From Zanthoxylum bungeanum (Eukaryota > Streptophyta > Magnoliopsida > Sapindales > Rutaceae), in NCBI GenBank assembly GCA_019454045.1, contig SKCR01007573.1:1-64000 (forward strand): 64,000 nt of DNA. Direction: 5' to 3'. The notes beneath the pieces are model-generated. The model had not been told where the DNA came from. It did no database searches and worked only from the letters and a program-made list of their open reading frames with translations. Positions within the stretch are counted from its first letter, which is position 1, and every line of letters starts with the position of its first letter. The position numbers were made by a program, and so were the translations under genes. Positions 1-11,700 of the stretch are shown one piece after another.

Positions 1-885
1 ATAAGACCTGAAGTGAAAAGTCGAAAATGACCCTGGCCCAAATTTAGCTCGTACAGCCATGTGTTTTTCCTTTTAAGAGATCAGGATTTTAGTGGCATGT
101 CTCTCTCAAGAACGTTCCAGAGCTTGATGGATGGGAAATTATGAGCTCTATAGATAATCAAAGAATCACTCGCATCTTGATGCACATGTATGACCTCTTA
201 TTTGTTGGTTTACTTAGGAGGACTATAGCCAATAGAAACTCACGTAGATCAATACTTAATGACAGAAAATATCAATAGTAACTCAATAGCACATAAGCAA
301 TGATTTAAGACTAAGAGCAACCCGGACAGTTGGTTAATGGACCGGTCTTTTGGCCAGTTCGAGTGACCCACAAAAATCAGCTTGTCATTGACCAGTTCCA
401 AGACCCTATGACTCGATCGATTGAACCGCCACGCGATCGAACTGGACTTGGGTCAGACGGGATTTTGACTTCTTTTTTTAAAATAAAAATATTCAAATTA
501 AAATAAAAATTTATTTTATGACTATATTTTAGTTATAATTTTGGTAAAAAAAACTATAATATTTTAAAAATATTAAATTAGTGTTAATTGTATTTTTTTA
601 AAAAAAATTATTCATTTTTATCATATTTATATATAAATACACAATAAAATAATAATATATTGTCGACTCCCGTCTGACCTCTGACCCTTCACCCTCTCAC
701 CACCCCCGGTCAATGGACCGGGTCAGGTTTAAAATAATGCACATGAGTGTTAATTAGGGTAAAAATCATTCTTGAAGTGAGGCTGATCCATCACTATAAA
801 TATGGATCGCCCATCACTTAGAAAATGAGTAACAATTGAAGAAAAAAAGAGAAAGTATTAAGCTATTCATAGATTATTGAATACT
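1..885. other. Unclassified AT-rich flank, no gene seen
   Basis: I see no coding region here. GC-richer patches at about 300-470 and 660-730 contain GGACCGG-type words and probably derive from a repeat. The stretch between them is very AT-rich. A short inverted repeat is listed separately at 451-679. Confidence 0.5.
451..679. repeat. Short inverted repeat enclosing an AT-rich core (MITE-like)
   Basis: GGTCAGACGGGA at 451-462 is repeated as its perfect reverse complement at 668-679. About 205 bases of nearly pure A/T lie between them. The size and structure fit a small non-autonomous DNA transposon or the stem of a larger repeat. No clear target duplication flanks it, so the class is uncertain. 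Confidence 0.35.
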
Positions 886-1472
886 TGTTGGGCGGGATGT
901 GTTATTTACCATTTTTAACGTGTAATATTAAATCAAAATCATTAAATAAAAATCAAGAAAATCATGAATTGAACACAATAATTAAGAGTTAGAAAAAACC
1001 TGGAAAAGTATTATGTAGATGATGATTAACTTAAACCAAGTCGAGAAAATTTATATCCTTAAAAACTTATTAGCTCCGCCTCGGTGCACTACGAATCTCT
1101 TGTGGCTAACATTCTCACATGATACTTGATTGTTTCTTATAAAACGGGCATTTCTTTCTTCAAGGACTTGAATTATGAAAAATAGTGGAAACTCTCTCAC
1201 TTGGAAAACTTTAGACTCTATAATATAAATGAATTTATGAATTCAAGTCTAAGAATAAATGCCAAATGAAGAAACAAAGAGACTTATTTATAGACATAGA
1301 GGGTTGCATTTGTAAAGATACCCCTATGTCAAAATATGTATTCTTTTATCAGTCATGACCTTTCAAGGAAACCTTTCGACCTTAAGGGTTATGACCTTTC
1401 TCATTAAAGATTATATTCTTTCATTCTCTATACACACGCGCGCGCGCCTTTATATTTAGAAAATTCTTTACA
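886..1472 (-). repeat. Putative 3' LTR of the minus-strand copia element
   Basis: On the minus strand the sequence starts TGTAAAG (at 1472) and ends CCCAACA (at 886), so it has TG..CA ends. It is preceded by the purine-rich run AAAATTTTAGGGGAA (1473-1487 on the plus strand, reversed), a plausible polypurine tract. A TATA-like CTATAAATAAG lies on the minus strand near 1285-1297. The partner LTR is absent, so the left edge is only inferred from the TG..CA rule. Confidence 0.5.
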
Positions 1473-2089
1473 TTCCCCTAAAATTTTCTAAATATCATTG
1501 TAGACACTTAAGAGAGTTTCCTTGAAATAAAACTACATTGGAATAGGTAGATTTTGCCTTGAACCTTTCCTAGTAAACGAATATCGAATTTATTTGGCAA
1601 ACTAGTGACCCATGGTATTGAATTGTTATACTGTGAGTGTAAACCAGGATTATAGCCATCACACAGTTTCACTTCGACTATTTCTCATTATGCGATTATG
1701 TTCAATTCGGTCAGGAACATTGATATTGGCTGGCTTCATCAAGTACTTTAGGGAATCCAGCCTTTTAAAAATTCCAATGGAAGTGGCCTCACTTTTTACT
1801 TGAAATATGTGATCGACTAAAAAATGTATTATGTCTTTACCCCTATTAGGACTCTTCTCTTAATATAGTGATCATTAAAAGCCTTAGCTTAATGTAACAT
1901 TGACATACGGTACTCTGTGTCATCACAGGAATGGGAAAAAGTATAAAACTCTACAATGTTTGGTTTAAATTACACAAAGTTTTAGTTGTCCCTTTTGAAC
2001 CTAGATCTTGGGATATCCAGCCAGCTAGGTTGGGTTTCCACAGTGATAATTTTTAATTTATAGGCTTCAAACCCTTTTCCCCTCGATGA
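1473..2089 (-). other. 3' untranslated region of the minus-strand copia
   Basis: This stretch lies between the RNase H remnant and the putative LTR and has no reading frame of note. Its minus-strand text matches, with differences, the 3' part of Copia-4 at about 38840-38931 (a shared run reading like GGAAACCCAACCTAGCTGG and GGTTCAAAAGGGACAAC). That supports a common family. Confidence 0.5.
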
Positions 2090-3334
2090 CTACTCAACTT
2101 TCTCTTTAGGTAAACCTTTAGTAAGTGGATCTGTTAGGTTTTCCTTTGACTTAACATAATCTATTGAAATTATGGCGCTTGAGAGTAGATGCCTTGTATT
2201 ATTATGTCTCTGACGTATGTGTCGAGACTTATTATTATACATTATATTTTGGACTATCACAATAGCCGATTGACTATCACACTTATCATACTCATTGAAT
2301 TTGAATCCATTTGACAACATTTCTTTATCAAATTTCCCATGCCATTGCTTAGGTGTTTATTTTAATTCATATAAGGATTATACATGTTTACACTTTGTGT
2401 TCTTGTCCAAGAACATTGAAACCTTCTAATTGTTCTATGTAAATCTCTTCATCCAATTCATTATTTAAGAATGCCGTTTTTACATCCATTTGATGTATTT
2501 CAAGACCAAGTATAGTTTCTATGACTATAAGCATTCTTATGGATATGATGCGAGTTATTGTTGAATATGTATCAAAGTAATCAATGCCTTTTTTTTGTTT
2601 ATAATATTTTATGAGAAGTCTTGTATTGTACTTATCTATCGATCCATTTGGCTTCATCTTCTATTTGAAAATCCATTAGTAGCCCAACGATTTACATTCC
2701 GGATGAAGTTCAACCAACTCTCAAGTATGGTTTTGTAGGATAGAATCAATCTCATTATTAATGTCCTCTTTCAATAAAGGAGCCTCCGAGAAGACATCAT
2801 TTATTTATAGCTTTTAGGCTCATTTTTAACAGGTATGTTAGAAAATCATATCCAAATAACTTAGACGTTCTTGCTCTCTTGCTACGTTTAGGTTCATTTT
2901 CCTCAACCTTTTCAGGTTCATCTGATTCTTGGTTAACTTGATCCCTACTTATAGCAGTATCAATTTTCTTTTGAGAGGCTCCGTTCTTTGTTAACTTTAC
3001 AAGTCTCTTCAAAGAATGTCGCATTCATTGACTCAATTATCATATTTGGATTTATATCTGGAATCTCAAATTTATGTACCAAAAATCGATACGCACTACT
3101 ATTATGAGCATATCTGATGAATATAATTTTTTATTTTATTCTTACCTTTTTAGGTTTAGGTACCATAATTTTGGTGATACACCCCACACTTTAATGTATT
3201 TGTAGGAAGATGTGTGACCTATCCACAATTCATATTGTGTCTTGTACAATCTTTAATGAGGTAACTTGTTCAGAACGTAGTTGGTGGAAAGTAGGACTTT
3301 CCTCCATAAGTTTTGGGGTAAACCATAACTTGTC
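2090..3334 (-). pseudogene. Broken copia pol: integrase end, RT fragment, RNase H end
   Basis: Three minus-strand pieces can be read. At about 3334-3150 lies the C-terminal part of integrase (a run like VWG followed by PKL). At 3024-2797 is the basic linker rich in Lys/Arg with RSKRARTSKLFG, usual between integrase and reverse transcriptase. At 2657-2388 is the N-terminal part of reverse transcriptase, with QMDVKTAFLNNELDEEIYIEQ. At 2320-2090 is the end of RNase H, with SRHIRQRHN and DPLTKGLP. The YVDD catalytic segment and most of RNase H are missing between 2388 and 2320, so an internal deletion is present. The pieces are in different frames, so no working protein can be made. Confidence 0.8.
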
Positions 3335-5788
3335 TGTTGGAGTTGGTGCTTGGAGTGCCAATACGAATTGTATATTTTATTATTTATTAATAAAATAACC
3401 ATATTTTTATTTCATACCTTATTAATGGTATTGTCAGTATGCGTATTAGATTGATGTATATATATGCTAAGAATGACATCGACCGTAGAATAGTCTTGTA
3501 ATAATACATGGCACTAGGTGGTCTGACATTGGGATAAGTATTACTATTGTAATCTATTCTTAAAGTAAATATTTCTAGTCATTAGTTTTGGAATACTGTA
3601 GAATTCCTATAACCTAGAAGACTAACATATGTCGTATATTGGAATTAGAGTTCCAATGGTTTAACATGATGTACCATGAGTTTTGGAAACTCGTATAGAT
3701 GTGTGGGTACTGGTTGGACTGAAAACTGAAAGACTCATAGGTGATTCCTAATAGTTTGAAGTACACACCACCGTCAATAGGAATATCCTTGAGTCGAGTA
3801 GCATATGTAATCCTTTGGCTATAGGATAACATTGATTTTATGGGAGATCCTTCATACTTTGATGTCATGTATGTTAGAAACCTTTCATGGTCTGGCATCT
3901 AGATATTTTTTGGGTGTGGACCGATGCACTCAATAATCTAGTGCGAAGCAAGATAGGATTTGTCGGCCTGTATGTGTACCATAAGAGGTTTAGGTATCCA
4001 TGTGAGTAAAGTCATGATTCTTAAAACTTTGGCCAAAGTCGATCACCTAGGGTGGATCGCATCAGTTATGAAGAATTATGGACATGTCGACATGAGATGT
4101 GGGCCTCAGAAACTTGACGGTGTATTCTATGTTTCCTAATCACAACTTGGATAGCCTTCATTGGAGGGATTATTAAACATATGTGATGACCTCAACTTGT
4201 ATAGTTCAGAAAGGTCGTTCGTGTTCTTCGCGACTTCGGAGGTGGCCGAATTGCGTACATATTAGCTAGGCTTATATGAAAAACATGTCTGAACTAAGAG
4301 ATTCTCAATATAAAGTGTACTCGTTGAGCACCTGGGTAGCCGATTAATTTTGATAAGAGATGATATTTGATATTATAATTATCAACTAAGATAATCAAGT
4401 GTTATTGGATAATATTGATTATTTACTTTGACCTAATTGGATTAATTCAATAATTACACAAGTGGTTAATTGTAAAATCATAATTATCTCTATCATTTGA
4501 GGATATTATGATAATTGTAAGTATGTAATAATATGTGGTTTTGGCTTGATTTAATTGGATTAAATCAAAGTGGCAAATATTGAACTAATCCATTTCCTAA
4601 TCCTTGTCTTGATTTAATTGGATTAAATCAAAGTGGTAGACAATGTAAATTAGTCCCACCTAATTATACATGTTTGGACAAATTAGATAAAGCTCACCTA
4701 AAATTTTATTACATCTTTTATTAATTAAAAACTACCTAAGTTTTGTTATAAATAGCAAGCTTTAGGAAGGTTTTAATTAAGCAAAGCAAAAGCTTGAGAA
4801 AGCTAAATACAAGCAAGAATTAGATAATTAGCCTAAATTAGAGAAGTGTTTAGAGAAGCTTTGTGAAGTCTCTACAACATTTCATCTAGGAGAAATTAAG
4901 ATTGGATCTTGGGGTGAAGCTTGCTATCATTGGAATCAAGATTGGATCTTAGATTCGGGCTTGCTAATCCTTGGGCTAGGTAAGTTTGATCTTCTCCAAA
5001 AGCTATATTTTTCATTAGTGAGACATATAGTGTTGAATTATGTATTAGATACATAATGTTGAAATTAGGCTAATTAATTGTGTTATGATGCTTTGGAAGT
5101 ATAAACACAATATGCTTGTAATTGGGTCAAAATATTTATGTTAGACATAGATATAAAATTAGAGTTTGGAACTTTAGATAATAGCTTAGAGCTAAGGCTA
5201 TCATTCTAGAATCACTTGACCACCTTTGGGTGACCTAGAATTGTTCACGAGTCACTTCATTGTGGGATTCTAATTTGTTTTGTGTTTTGGATTCAAAATT
5301 TACGCAAACGCGTATTTAGAATAAATTTATGTTTTTGTAAAAATATTTGACATTTTAAAAAACTTGATTTTTGTTCTATAACATGTGTTGATGTTGGTTT
5401 TGATGTTAAAAATTAATTTTGGGTGTTTTTGAAGTATTTAGGGAAGATCATAAGAAATTAAGGTAAAAGACCATAATTCCTTCATCTCTCTTTCAAAACA
5501 AATTTAAAAAAAATGGGCTAGGCGCACAGTGCGCGCGCGCAGTGGGTGCACAGTGCTTCCGTGTACTGTAACGCTCGCGTACGTACTGCACGCACTTAAT
5601 TTATTTTTCTTCATTTTTGAGTTTCCGGACTCCGATTCAGCCCCGGTTTTTCCTATGCACTCGTAATGGAATATAATATTTCATTAAATATTTTAATATT
5701 AAATCCATTTTTCATATCCATGAGTTAGACCCATTTCCACTACACGGGACACCGATCCGACCCTAGGGGTTCCACATCTGCCCCAACA
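3335..5788 (+). repeat. 5' LTR of Copia-1 (about 2.45 kb)
   Basis: It starts TGTTGGAGTTGGTGC and ends CTGCCCCAACA, with inverted TGTTGG/CCAACA ends, and is followed after three bases by a primer-binding site. Its start resembles the minus-strand LTR ends at 41189 and 52274, so these belong to related families. A TATA box lies at 4747-4755. Part of this LTR (about 3770-5215) recurs inverted at 9461-10943. Confidence 0.85.
4747..4755 (+). promoter_or_regulatory. TATA box of the Copia-1 LTR promoter
   Basis: TATAAATAG sits mid-LTR, about 1.4 kb from the left LTR end, where the U3/R boundary of a long copia LTR is expected. The following 30 bases (AAGCTTTAGGAAGG...) would contain the transcription start. 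This is inferred from position only. Confidence 0.5.
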
Positions 5789-5791
5789 GAA

Positions 5792-5804
5792 TGGTATCAG
5801 TAGC
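5792..5804 (+). other. Primer-binding site, initiator Met tRNA type (Copia-1)
   Basis: TGGTATCAGTAGC lies three bases after the LTR end. It matches the plant copia primer site TGGTATCAGAGC (complement of the tRNA-iMet 3' end) except for one inserted T. It would prime minus-strand cDNA synthesis. Confidence 0.8.
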
Positions 5805-6660
5805 AAGGCTTAACCACACAATGCATGTTTTTGAATCTATACCATAGTAATTTTAATTTAATTATGAATAAGTCATATTGGATATGTATTGCATGTTTTA
5901 AATTAAAATTTTGACCTAATTAAATTAATGATTTGATTGTCATAAATCTCTCATGATTAGGTGATTACTTTATTTAAGTAATAGTATTAGTAATGTTGGA
6001 GCATTATTGGATGGTCTGTCTTGTCAATACGGAGATAAATGAGTTCTTACTACTTATATCTAAGATCGTCATTATTGTGAGGGTATAAGTGTTCGGAACT
6101 TAGGTCGCTCCGGTAAAATAATAGATGTAGCGTGATGAGTTAACACAGTCACCCAATATTGTCATTAGTGTGAGAGTGTACATACGAAGCTCATTAGTGC
6201 ACGTTGATAAGTACACATCTGGAATACATATTAATCTAATATCATCATTATTATGAGGATAAGAAACGGTTCAAGACTAAACTTGGAGTCACATGAATGT
6301 GATTGACCTTGGAGGTCTACCTAATGAGCTTATAAAGACCAATACCATCATTATTATGAGGATAAGAAACGGTTCAAGACTAAACTTGGAGTCACATGAA
6401 TGTGATTGACCTTGGAGGTCTACCTAAAGAGCTTATAAAGACCAATACCGTCATTATTATGAGGCTCGAGTAAATGTCATGGAATCCACTTCCCGCTATG
6501 AAATTTTGATAATCAAATTTCTATTTTTCCGTTAAGGGAGATTACGGAATTACATAAAATAGTGGGAAATCACTAATAGATTTAAAATTCTATAATCAAT
6601 TACTGTTATTATCTTTGAAATGAAAAATATTATACTACTATTTAAAATGTTGTCTTGTAG
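5805..6660 (+). other. Copia-1 leader between primer site and gag
   Basis: This is about 850 bases of non-coding leader with no reading frame of note. It contains a 103-base tandem duplication at 6243-6464. Confidence 0.6.
6243..6464 (+). repeat. Tandem duplication, 103-base unit, 2.15 copies
   Basis: Copy one is 6243-6345, copy two 6346-6448, and a third partial copy starts at 6449. The two full copies are nearly identical (for example CTAATGAGC against CTAAAGAGC). Near identity inside an otherwise decayed element suggests a fairly recent duplication. Confidence 0.9.
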
Positions 6661-7545
6661 ATGGTTTCCGCTAATCCATTGATGAGACTTTTGGATACCG
6701 ATAAGCTAAAATGAGCCGAGAACTATTTCGAATGGGAAATGAGCATATGCCCTTTGTCTTGGAGTTTGAAAAGTTGACTTATATCACTATTAATCCACTG
6801 CCTATTGAAATCGATCATGACTCAACTCCAGAAGAGCGAGAAACTTTTAATAGATGAAAGGATGATAACCGGAAGGTGAAATCCTACATCTTGGGATCAA
6901 TGGTTCCAGATTTGCTAAGACAGTACATAGAGGTATCGGATGCCTGGAGCATTATGCGAACACTCAAGGAGTTGTTCGAAGCAAATCAAGAGATCGAAAT
7001 TTATCGGAGCTCTAAGGAATTGTTCCGTGCTGAACTCAAGGATGGAGGAGCTCTCAGCATTCATGTTTTGAACATGATCGACCAGCTCCGATATCTGGAA
7101 TGATATCGCATTGTGATTGATGAACGGCTGGGCCGTAATTTGATTCTGTCTTCTTTGCCTGGATCTTATGCTGGTTTTGTATTTGACTTCCATATGTACT
7201 CGATGCAATCCAGCTATGAAGAACTTTATACCATATTACGCATGGCGGGGCATGATATGAGAAAAGGCAACCCCATTTTGTACCTCCATGGTAGAGCTGG
7301 CTCTTTGAAGACTTCTGGGAAGTCAAAGAATATAAAGATGGGGAAGAAGAAGATTGCAAAGAAGAACTCCAAGAAGCGCAAAGGCACAAAATCACAAATA
7401 TCTCATGATCAATGTCTATATTGCAAGAAGGCTGGACTCTGGAAGAATGAATGTCTAGAGCTGATAGGAAAAGAAGGACCCTCAGATACGCTTTGTATTT
7501 TTCCAATTATTGACATATCATTGGCCTTAGATGCAAATAGTGGAT
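6661..7545 (+). pseudogene. Copia-1 gag, broken
   Basis: Gag would form the particle that packages the RNA. The start is the ATG at 6661, followed within about 20 codons by a stop (TGA). Recognisable gag follows in pieces at 6876-7103 and 7113-7547, separated by a TGA. A CCHC zinc knuckle of the form C-x2-C-x4-H-x4-C is expected near 7419-7460. Here it reads CLYCKKAGLWKNEC, so the histidine is replaced by leucine. The basic Lys-rich stretch before it fits nucleocapsid. The frame joins protease through another stop. Confidence 0.8.
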
Positions 7546-7964
7546 GAGTGTTAGACATTGGCAGTCTTACTAATATTTGCAACTCTCTGCAGGTAATGAG
7601 GGTAAAAAGAAGGCTGAATAAAGGAGAGATCCAGCTTAGAGTTGATAATGGCAAGACATTGGATGTTAATGTCATAGGAACAGTTGTTTTAAATCTCCCC
7701 AATGGTTGTAAATTAAATTTACAAGACTTTTATTATGTATCCTCACTTATCAGACTATTAATATCACTGACAATATTAGATAAAGAGGGATATAAAATAA
7801 ACATTAAGGATTAAACTTTATGTTTATATGATAAAGATAATTTATTGAAATGTGAATTTTCTTTATCAAACGGTCACTATATTTTGGAAACATATAGAGA
7901 TGTCTTTAATGTAGAGGAAAATACAAGTAGGAAATCTGAATTAAATAATACTGAATTATGACAT
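7546..7964 (+). pseudogene. Copia-1 protease region, broken
   Basis: This encodes the aspartic protease that would cut the Gag-Pol polyprotein. The active-site region reads VLDIGSLTNIC after a TGA stop where a Trp codon is usual; the catalytic D-[ST]-G is altered to DIG. Downstream, an LRVDNGK...VNVIGTVVLNLPNG segment and a YYVSSLIRLLIS segment match the usual copia protease C-terminal part (7548-7814). A stop at 7812-7814 ends the frame. Confidence 0.75.
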
Positions 7965-8690
7965 ATGAGATTGGGCCACATAGGTGTTAGACACTTATCC
8001 AATTTGGTAAATGATGGTTTTATTGAAAATATTACCTTAGATCCTTATCTAATTTGTGAGTCATGTATCAAAGGAAAGATGACAAAGGCCCAATTTCTTG
8101 GAGTTGGACACCATGCTGGAGATTTATTAAAGCTAATACACAGTAATGTGTATGGTCCATTAAATCATGCCGCTCATGATGGTTCAACATACTTTGTGAC
8201 TTTCACGGATGATAAGTCTAGATATGGATATGTCTATCTGATGAAACATAAGTCAGAAACATTTGACAAGTTCAAAATATTCTGAAACGAAGTAGAAAAA
8301 TAAACCAGTAAATTCATCAAGTGCCTTAGATCAGATCAAGGGGGTGAATACATGAGTGAAGAATTCAGAAATTATTTAAGGAAGAATGGAATTTTTGCCC
8401 AATATAGCCTACCAGGAAAACCTCAACACAATAATGTGTCTGAGCGTAGAAATCGTTCTTTATTGGATATGTTGCAAACAATGATGAGCTATACAGATCT
8501 TTCTTATTACCTTTGTGGTTACGTTTTACTTACTACTGCCCACGTACTTAATAGAGTTCCATCAAAATCTGTTTCTATGACCCCCTATCAGATATGGTTC
8601 AGTAGAAATCCAAGTGTTAGGCAAGTAAAGATTTGGGTTGTCCTGTATACGTTAGAATCGCGCAGTGGTATAAACTAGCACCCATATGGT
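7965..8690 (+). pseudogene. Copia-1 integrase, broken
   Basis: The GAG-pre-integrase segment is visible (MRLGHIGVRHLSNLV, then CESCIKGKMTK). The catalytic core follows: HSNVYGP, TDDKSRYGYVYLM, RSDQGGEY and NVSERRNRSLLDM. The first catalytic Asp of the DDE triad (usually HSDVYGP) is Asn here. In-frame stops occur near 8284 and 8302, and the frame is lost again near 8678. It could not act as an integrase. Confidence 0.85.
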
Positions 8691-9460
8691 ATAAATATAG
8701 GTTCGTTGGATATATTGAAAAATCTCTGGGATATCAATTCTATGATTCTGAGAGTAACGAAATGTATTTGTTGTTCTTTGCCACTTTTTCTTGAAAAGGA
8801 ATTTTTGAGAAATGGTGGGAGTTGTAGAAAGATTGAACTTGATGAGTTTGATGCCAATGGTAAAGAACTGAGAATAGAACCAGAGATCCAAATAGGTGAA
8901 AGATCTACAACACAGGTTCTACGTAAATCGAATAGAATATCAAGGCCTCTTGAAAGACTATTTTTAACATCTGATACAAGCCTTGATGTTCTTCTCTTGG
9001 AGGAAACAGATCCGACTACGTATAAAGAAGCGATATTGGATATCGATTCGGGAAAATGGCAGGAAGCCATGAAATCCGAAATGGATTCAATGCATGACAA
9101 TCAAGTCTATGACTTAATTGAACTTTCTAAATGAGTTAAACCTATTGGTTGTAAATGGGTTTACAAAAGGAAGCGAGGGCCCGATGGAAAGGTGGAAACC
9201 TTTAAGGCCCGACTGGTAGTGAAAACTTACATTCAACGTCTCCGGGATTGACTATGAGGAAACTTTTTCACAGTAGCCATACTAAAATCCATTAGGATTA
9301 TTTTAGCCATTACTGCATATCATGACTATGAGATATGGCAGATGAATGTGAAAACCGCTTTCCTAAATAGATTTATTGAGGAGGATATCTATATGGAACA
9401 ACCAGAGGATTTCGTATCCGGTGAGACTTCAAACTTGGTTTATAAGCTCCAAAAGGTGAT
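8691..9460 (+). pseudogene. Copia-1 reverse transcriptase, N-terminal part only
   Basis: The linker with RKSNRISRP and the segment EAMKSEMDSMHDNQVYDL are at 8880-9134. After a TGA come KPIGCKWVYKRK and, with frame changes, QMNVKTAFLNRFIEEDIYMEQP at 9342-9400. The sequence stops before the YVDD motif, exactly where the inverted LTR piece begins. RNase H is absent. Confidence 0.85.
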
Positions 9461-10943
9461 CAGTGATTCTAGAATGGTAGCCTTAGCTCTAAACTACTAT
9501 CTAGAGTTCCAAACTCTAATTTTATGTCTATGTCTAACATAACATTTTGACCTAATTAAAAACCTATTGTGTTATACTTCCAAAGTATCCTAACAAAATT
9601 AATTAGCTTAATTTCAACATTATGTATCTAATATATAATTCAATAATATATTTCTCACTAATGAAAAATATAGCTTTTAGAGAATATCAAACTTACCTAG
9701 CAAGGTTGATTCAAAGATCCAATCTATTTCTCTTTGTTGAAATATTTTGTGAACTTCCAAGGATTATCTTGACTCCAATATCCTATCTTGATTCCAATGC
9801 TAGCAAGTTTCACCCCAAGATCCAATCTTGATTTCTCCTAGATGAAATGTTGTATAGACCCCACAAAGGTTTTCTAAACACTTCTCTAACTTAGGCTAAT
9901 TTCTCTAATACTTGCTGTATTTAGCTTTCTCAAACTTTTGCTTTGCTTAATTAAAACCTTCCTAAAGCTTGTTATTTATAGCAAAACTTATGAAATTTTT
10001 AATTAATATATATTGTAATCAACTTTTATGTAGGCTTAATCTAATTTGTCTAAATATGTATAATTAGATGTGACTAATCTCCATTGTCTACCACTTTGAT
10101 TGAATCCAATTAAATCAAGACAAGGATTAGGAAATGGATTAGTTCAATGTTTGACACTTTGATTTAATCCAATTAAATCAAGCCAAAACCATATATTATT
10201 ACATACTTATAATTGTCATAATATCCTCAAATGGTAGAGATAATTATGATTTTACAATTAAGCCTTGTGTAATTATTGAATTAATCCAATTAGGTCAAAG
10301 TAAATATCAATGTTATCCAGTAACACTTGATATCTTAGTTGATAATTATAATATCGAATTATATCTTTTATCAAAATTAATCGGCTACCCAAGTGCTCGA
10401 CGAGTACACTTCATATTAGGACTCTCTATGTTCAGACGCGTTCGTCATATAAGGCTAGCTAATATGTACGCAATTCGGCCACCTCCGAACACGTACGACC
10501 TTTTTGAACTATAGATTTTGTGGTCATCACATATTTTTAACAAACCATTCATCTTAGGCTATCCGAGTTGTGCTTAGGAAAAATAGAATACACCGTCGTG
10601 TTTCTGAAGCACACATCTCATGTTGATATGTCAACAATTCTCATAACTGATGCGATCACCCTAGGTGATTGCCTTTGGTCAAATCTTTAAGAATAATGAC
10701 TTTACTCGCATGGATACCTAAACCCCTTATGGTGCACATACGGACCCACAAATCCTATCTTTCTTCGCACTTGATTACTAAGTGCATCGGTCCACACCCA
10801 ACGAACATCTAGAGGTCAGACCATGAAAGGTTCCGACATACATGGCATCAAAGTGTGGAGGATCTCACACAAAATCAATGTTATCCTATAGTCAAAGGAT
10901 TACTTATGCTACTACTCGAATCGAGGAGATTCCTATTGATGGT
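9461..10943 (-). repeat. Inverted fragment of the Copia-1 LTR
   Basis: From AGTGATTCTAGAATGGTAGCC at 9461 onward this is the reverse complement, with scattered differences, of about 3770-5215 in the Copia-1 LTR. Shared landmarks include the ACGAGTACACTTCATATT word and the GGTCCACACCCAACGAAC word. Its right end (CCTATTGATGGT) is cut by the gypsy LTR starting at 10944, so the true LTR end is missing. Confidence 0.85.
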
Positions 10944-11325
10944 TGATAAGTGCATGAAAGTGTACTTTGAACACGCTAACTCGGCTTGATTATTATGTAT
11001 TTAATCTTAATTATAGTTATTTGGTTGTCTTGTTATTAGAAAGCATGTATGTAGCATGAAGAATTGAGCAATTACACATGTTTCAGAGCCTAACGGACGC
11101 ATCAAAAAGTACACGAGAAGAGCGGAGACACAGAAACAACAAACTAGCAAAGAAGCACTAGCACCGCAGCGCCCACTTCTTGGCGCTACGACGCCTCCAC
11201 ATGAAGCTATCCTTACAAACTTCCCGCTAGTTAGGCACCGCGGCACCCACTTTCTGGTGCCCCAGTAATATTCCTGAAACTTATTTTGGACGTGTTTTAC
11301 ACATATATGGACTCTGGGACTTATC

Positions 11326-11333
11326 TATAAATA
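11326..11333 (+). promoter_or_regulatory. TATA box of the gypsy LTR
   Basis: TATAAATA is preceded by GGGACTTATC and lies about 380 bases into the LTR. This fits the U3 promoter of a gypsy LTR. Inferred from motif and position. Confidence 0.5.
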
Positions 11334-11700
11334 CCAAAGCTCGTCATAAACCATAAAAAATGAAAGAGAGGGAGAAACAGAGCAGAGAAACACATAGCAA
11401 AGAGTCACAAACACAACTTCGAGAGAGAGAACAAAGAGCCTCAAGCCAGACATGATGTCTCTCCAATCTATCCAGGTTGTGTCTCTTCTACATGGACAAC
11501 TAATCTCCTAGGCAAGCTAAGGATGAACTCTTTAATTGATTTCTTATGTTCATGTTTTGATTCTTAAATATTTTTAATGTTAATAAAATTGATGTTTTTT
11601 TATTCTTTATTATCTTTCGATTTATAATCCAGATATTGTGTTTTAACCAACTTGAATATAAGATTGTCATGCTTCTTCTACGTGTGTGATGGGGAACATA

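Larger units (their letters stand above)
886..3334 (-). mobile_element. Decayed Ty1/copia retrotransposon, 3' part only
   Basis: Read on the minus strand, this is the C-terminal end of integrase, a linker, a piece of reverse transcriptase, the end of RNase H, a 3' untranslated part, a polypurine tract and a putative 3' LTR. The 5' half (gag, protease, most of integrase) is missing because the LTR of Copia-1 begins at 3335. The 3' untranslated part resembles that of Copia-4 (38671-38931), so the two belong to one family. Confidence 0.75.
3335..9460 (+). mobile_element. Copia-1: Ty1/copia retrotransposon truncated in reverse transcriptase
   Basis: The order is 5' LTR, iMet-type primer site, long leader, gag, protease, integrase, and the start of reverse transcriptase. 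This order (integrase before RT) defines Ty1/copia. The element stops at about 9460, where an inverted copy of part of its own LTR begins. No 3' LTR in direct orientation and no matching target duplication were found. The five bases before the LTR are TTGTC. Confidence 0.85.

Noticed and set aside
7054..7506. 150-residue minus-strand open frame
   Set aside because: It lies opposite the Copia-1 gag remnant and is Ser-rich without any domain; taken as a shadow of gag.
8675..9100. 141-residue minus-strand open frame
   Set aside because: It is opposite the Copia-1 integrase-RT linker, which has recognisable copia motifs on the plus strand.
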